Below, one piece after another: positions 15,530 through 15,758 of a DNA stretch of 15,758 nucleotides. The stretch is taken from NCBI GenBank assembly GCA_023421635.1, contig JAEZSU010000217.1, positions 1-15,758 on the forward strand, given 5' to 3'. A model generated the notes under the pieces. The model was not told where the DNA came from and made no database searches. It was given only the letters and a program-made list of their open reading frames with translations. This DNA is from Actinomycetes bacterium (GTDB lineage: Bacteria; Actinomycetota; Actinomycetes; Actinomycetales; Microbacteriaceae). Position numbers and translations under genes: made by a program. The first letter of the stretch is position 1; each line of letters begins with the position of its first letter.

Positions 15530-15758
15530 ATGGACACCTCGATGACGGGCGTCACCGGCGCCCACACCACGGCCGGCCGGCCGAACGCGGCCACCTCGCT
15601 CACCCCGTTCCTCGCGATCCCCGATGCGAAGGCGGCGCTCGCGTTCTACCGCGACGTCTTCGGCGCACGCGTCACCGACGTCACCGAGTTCGACGGCGTC
15701 GTCGTGCACGCCGGCCTCGACTTCGGCACCGGGCTGCTGCAGGTCGGCGAACCCTCCG
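15530..15758 (+). CDS. VOC family (glyoxalase/PhnB-like) protein, N-terminal part
   Basis: The first 76 codons of a gene cut by the right edge. After an unstructured leader of about 23 residues comes SLTPFLAIPDAKAALAFYRD and VFGARVTDVTEFDGVVVHAGL, then DFGTGLLQVGEP. This is the first beta-alpha-beta module of the vicinal-oxygen-chelate fold, close to PhnB-like proteins, which include glyoxalases, dioxygenases and resistance proteins. Metal ligands and function cannot be decided from half a domain. The ATG at 15530 has no clear ribosome-binding site; an in-frame ATG at 15542 is an alternative start. It is divergent from the AraC-type regulator, which may control it. Confidence 0.85.
   Translation, partial: MDTSMTGVTGAHTTAGRPNAATSLTPFLAIPDAKAALAFYRDVFGARVTDVTEFDGVVVHAGLDFGTGLLQVGEPS

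Overview
The window looks like chromosomal core DNA from a high-GC actinobacterium, most probably a Microbacterium or close relative in the Microbacteriaceae. This is inference from very high GC by eye, frequent GTG starts, the eno / FtsB-like / DUF501 gene order, and the families present. I see no transposase, integrase, phage gene or CRISPR array.

Layout, left to right. 1-3416 (minus) is a tight run read right to left: an alanine-racemase-fold amino acid deaminase/aldolase, an FAD-linked lactone oxidase of the D-arabinono-1,4-lactone oxidase type (4-base overlap), lemA, and the start of an htpX-like M48 protease cut by the window edge. 3460-5402 (minus) holds an orphan GAF-histidine kinase and, upstream of it, a secreted HNH (DUF1524) nuclease. 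5403-5649 is non-coding and rich in repeats: a five-unit 13-bp tandem repeat, a 31-bp-arm imperfect inverted repeat built from ~18-bp units, and a GC-rich hairpin. 5650-5722 is a tRNA with a TAA (Leu) anticodon but a short variable arm. 5744-10847 (minus) is the conserved block eno, ftsB/divIC-like, DUF501, S8 serine protease, type II NADH dehydrogenase, closed by a hairpin.

10982-11659 (minus) is an O-methyltransferase, divergent from a DUF4442 thioesterase-like gene (11764-12237, plus). A perfect 19-bp inverted repeat separates the latter from the convergent operon 12320-14608 (minus): GntR-type regulator, DUF1648 membrane protein, CPBP intramembrane protease, with 11- and 4-base overlaps and a tandem operator-like repeat over the promoter. 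14678-15445 (minus) is an AraC-type regulator divergent from a VOC-family gene cut by the right edge.

How the genes fit together: eno (glycolysis), the FtsB-like protein (division) and NDH-2 (respiration) are housekeeping. LemA/HtpX suggests envelope quality control. The GntR-DUF1648-CPBP operon resembles a self-regulated envelope-stress or peptide-immunity module and is the best candidate for an undescribed small system. Several genes lack a Shine-Dalgarno sequence but have a -10-like hexamer ending 6-7 bases before the start codon, which suggests leaderless transcripts.
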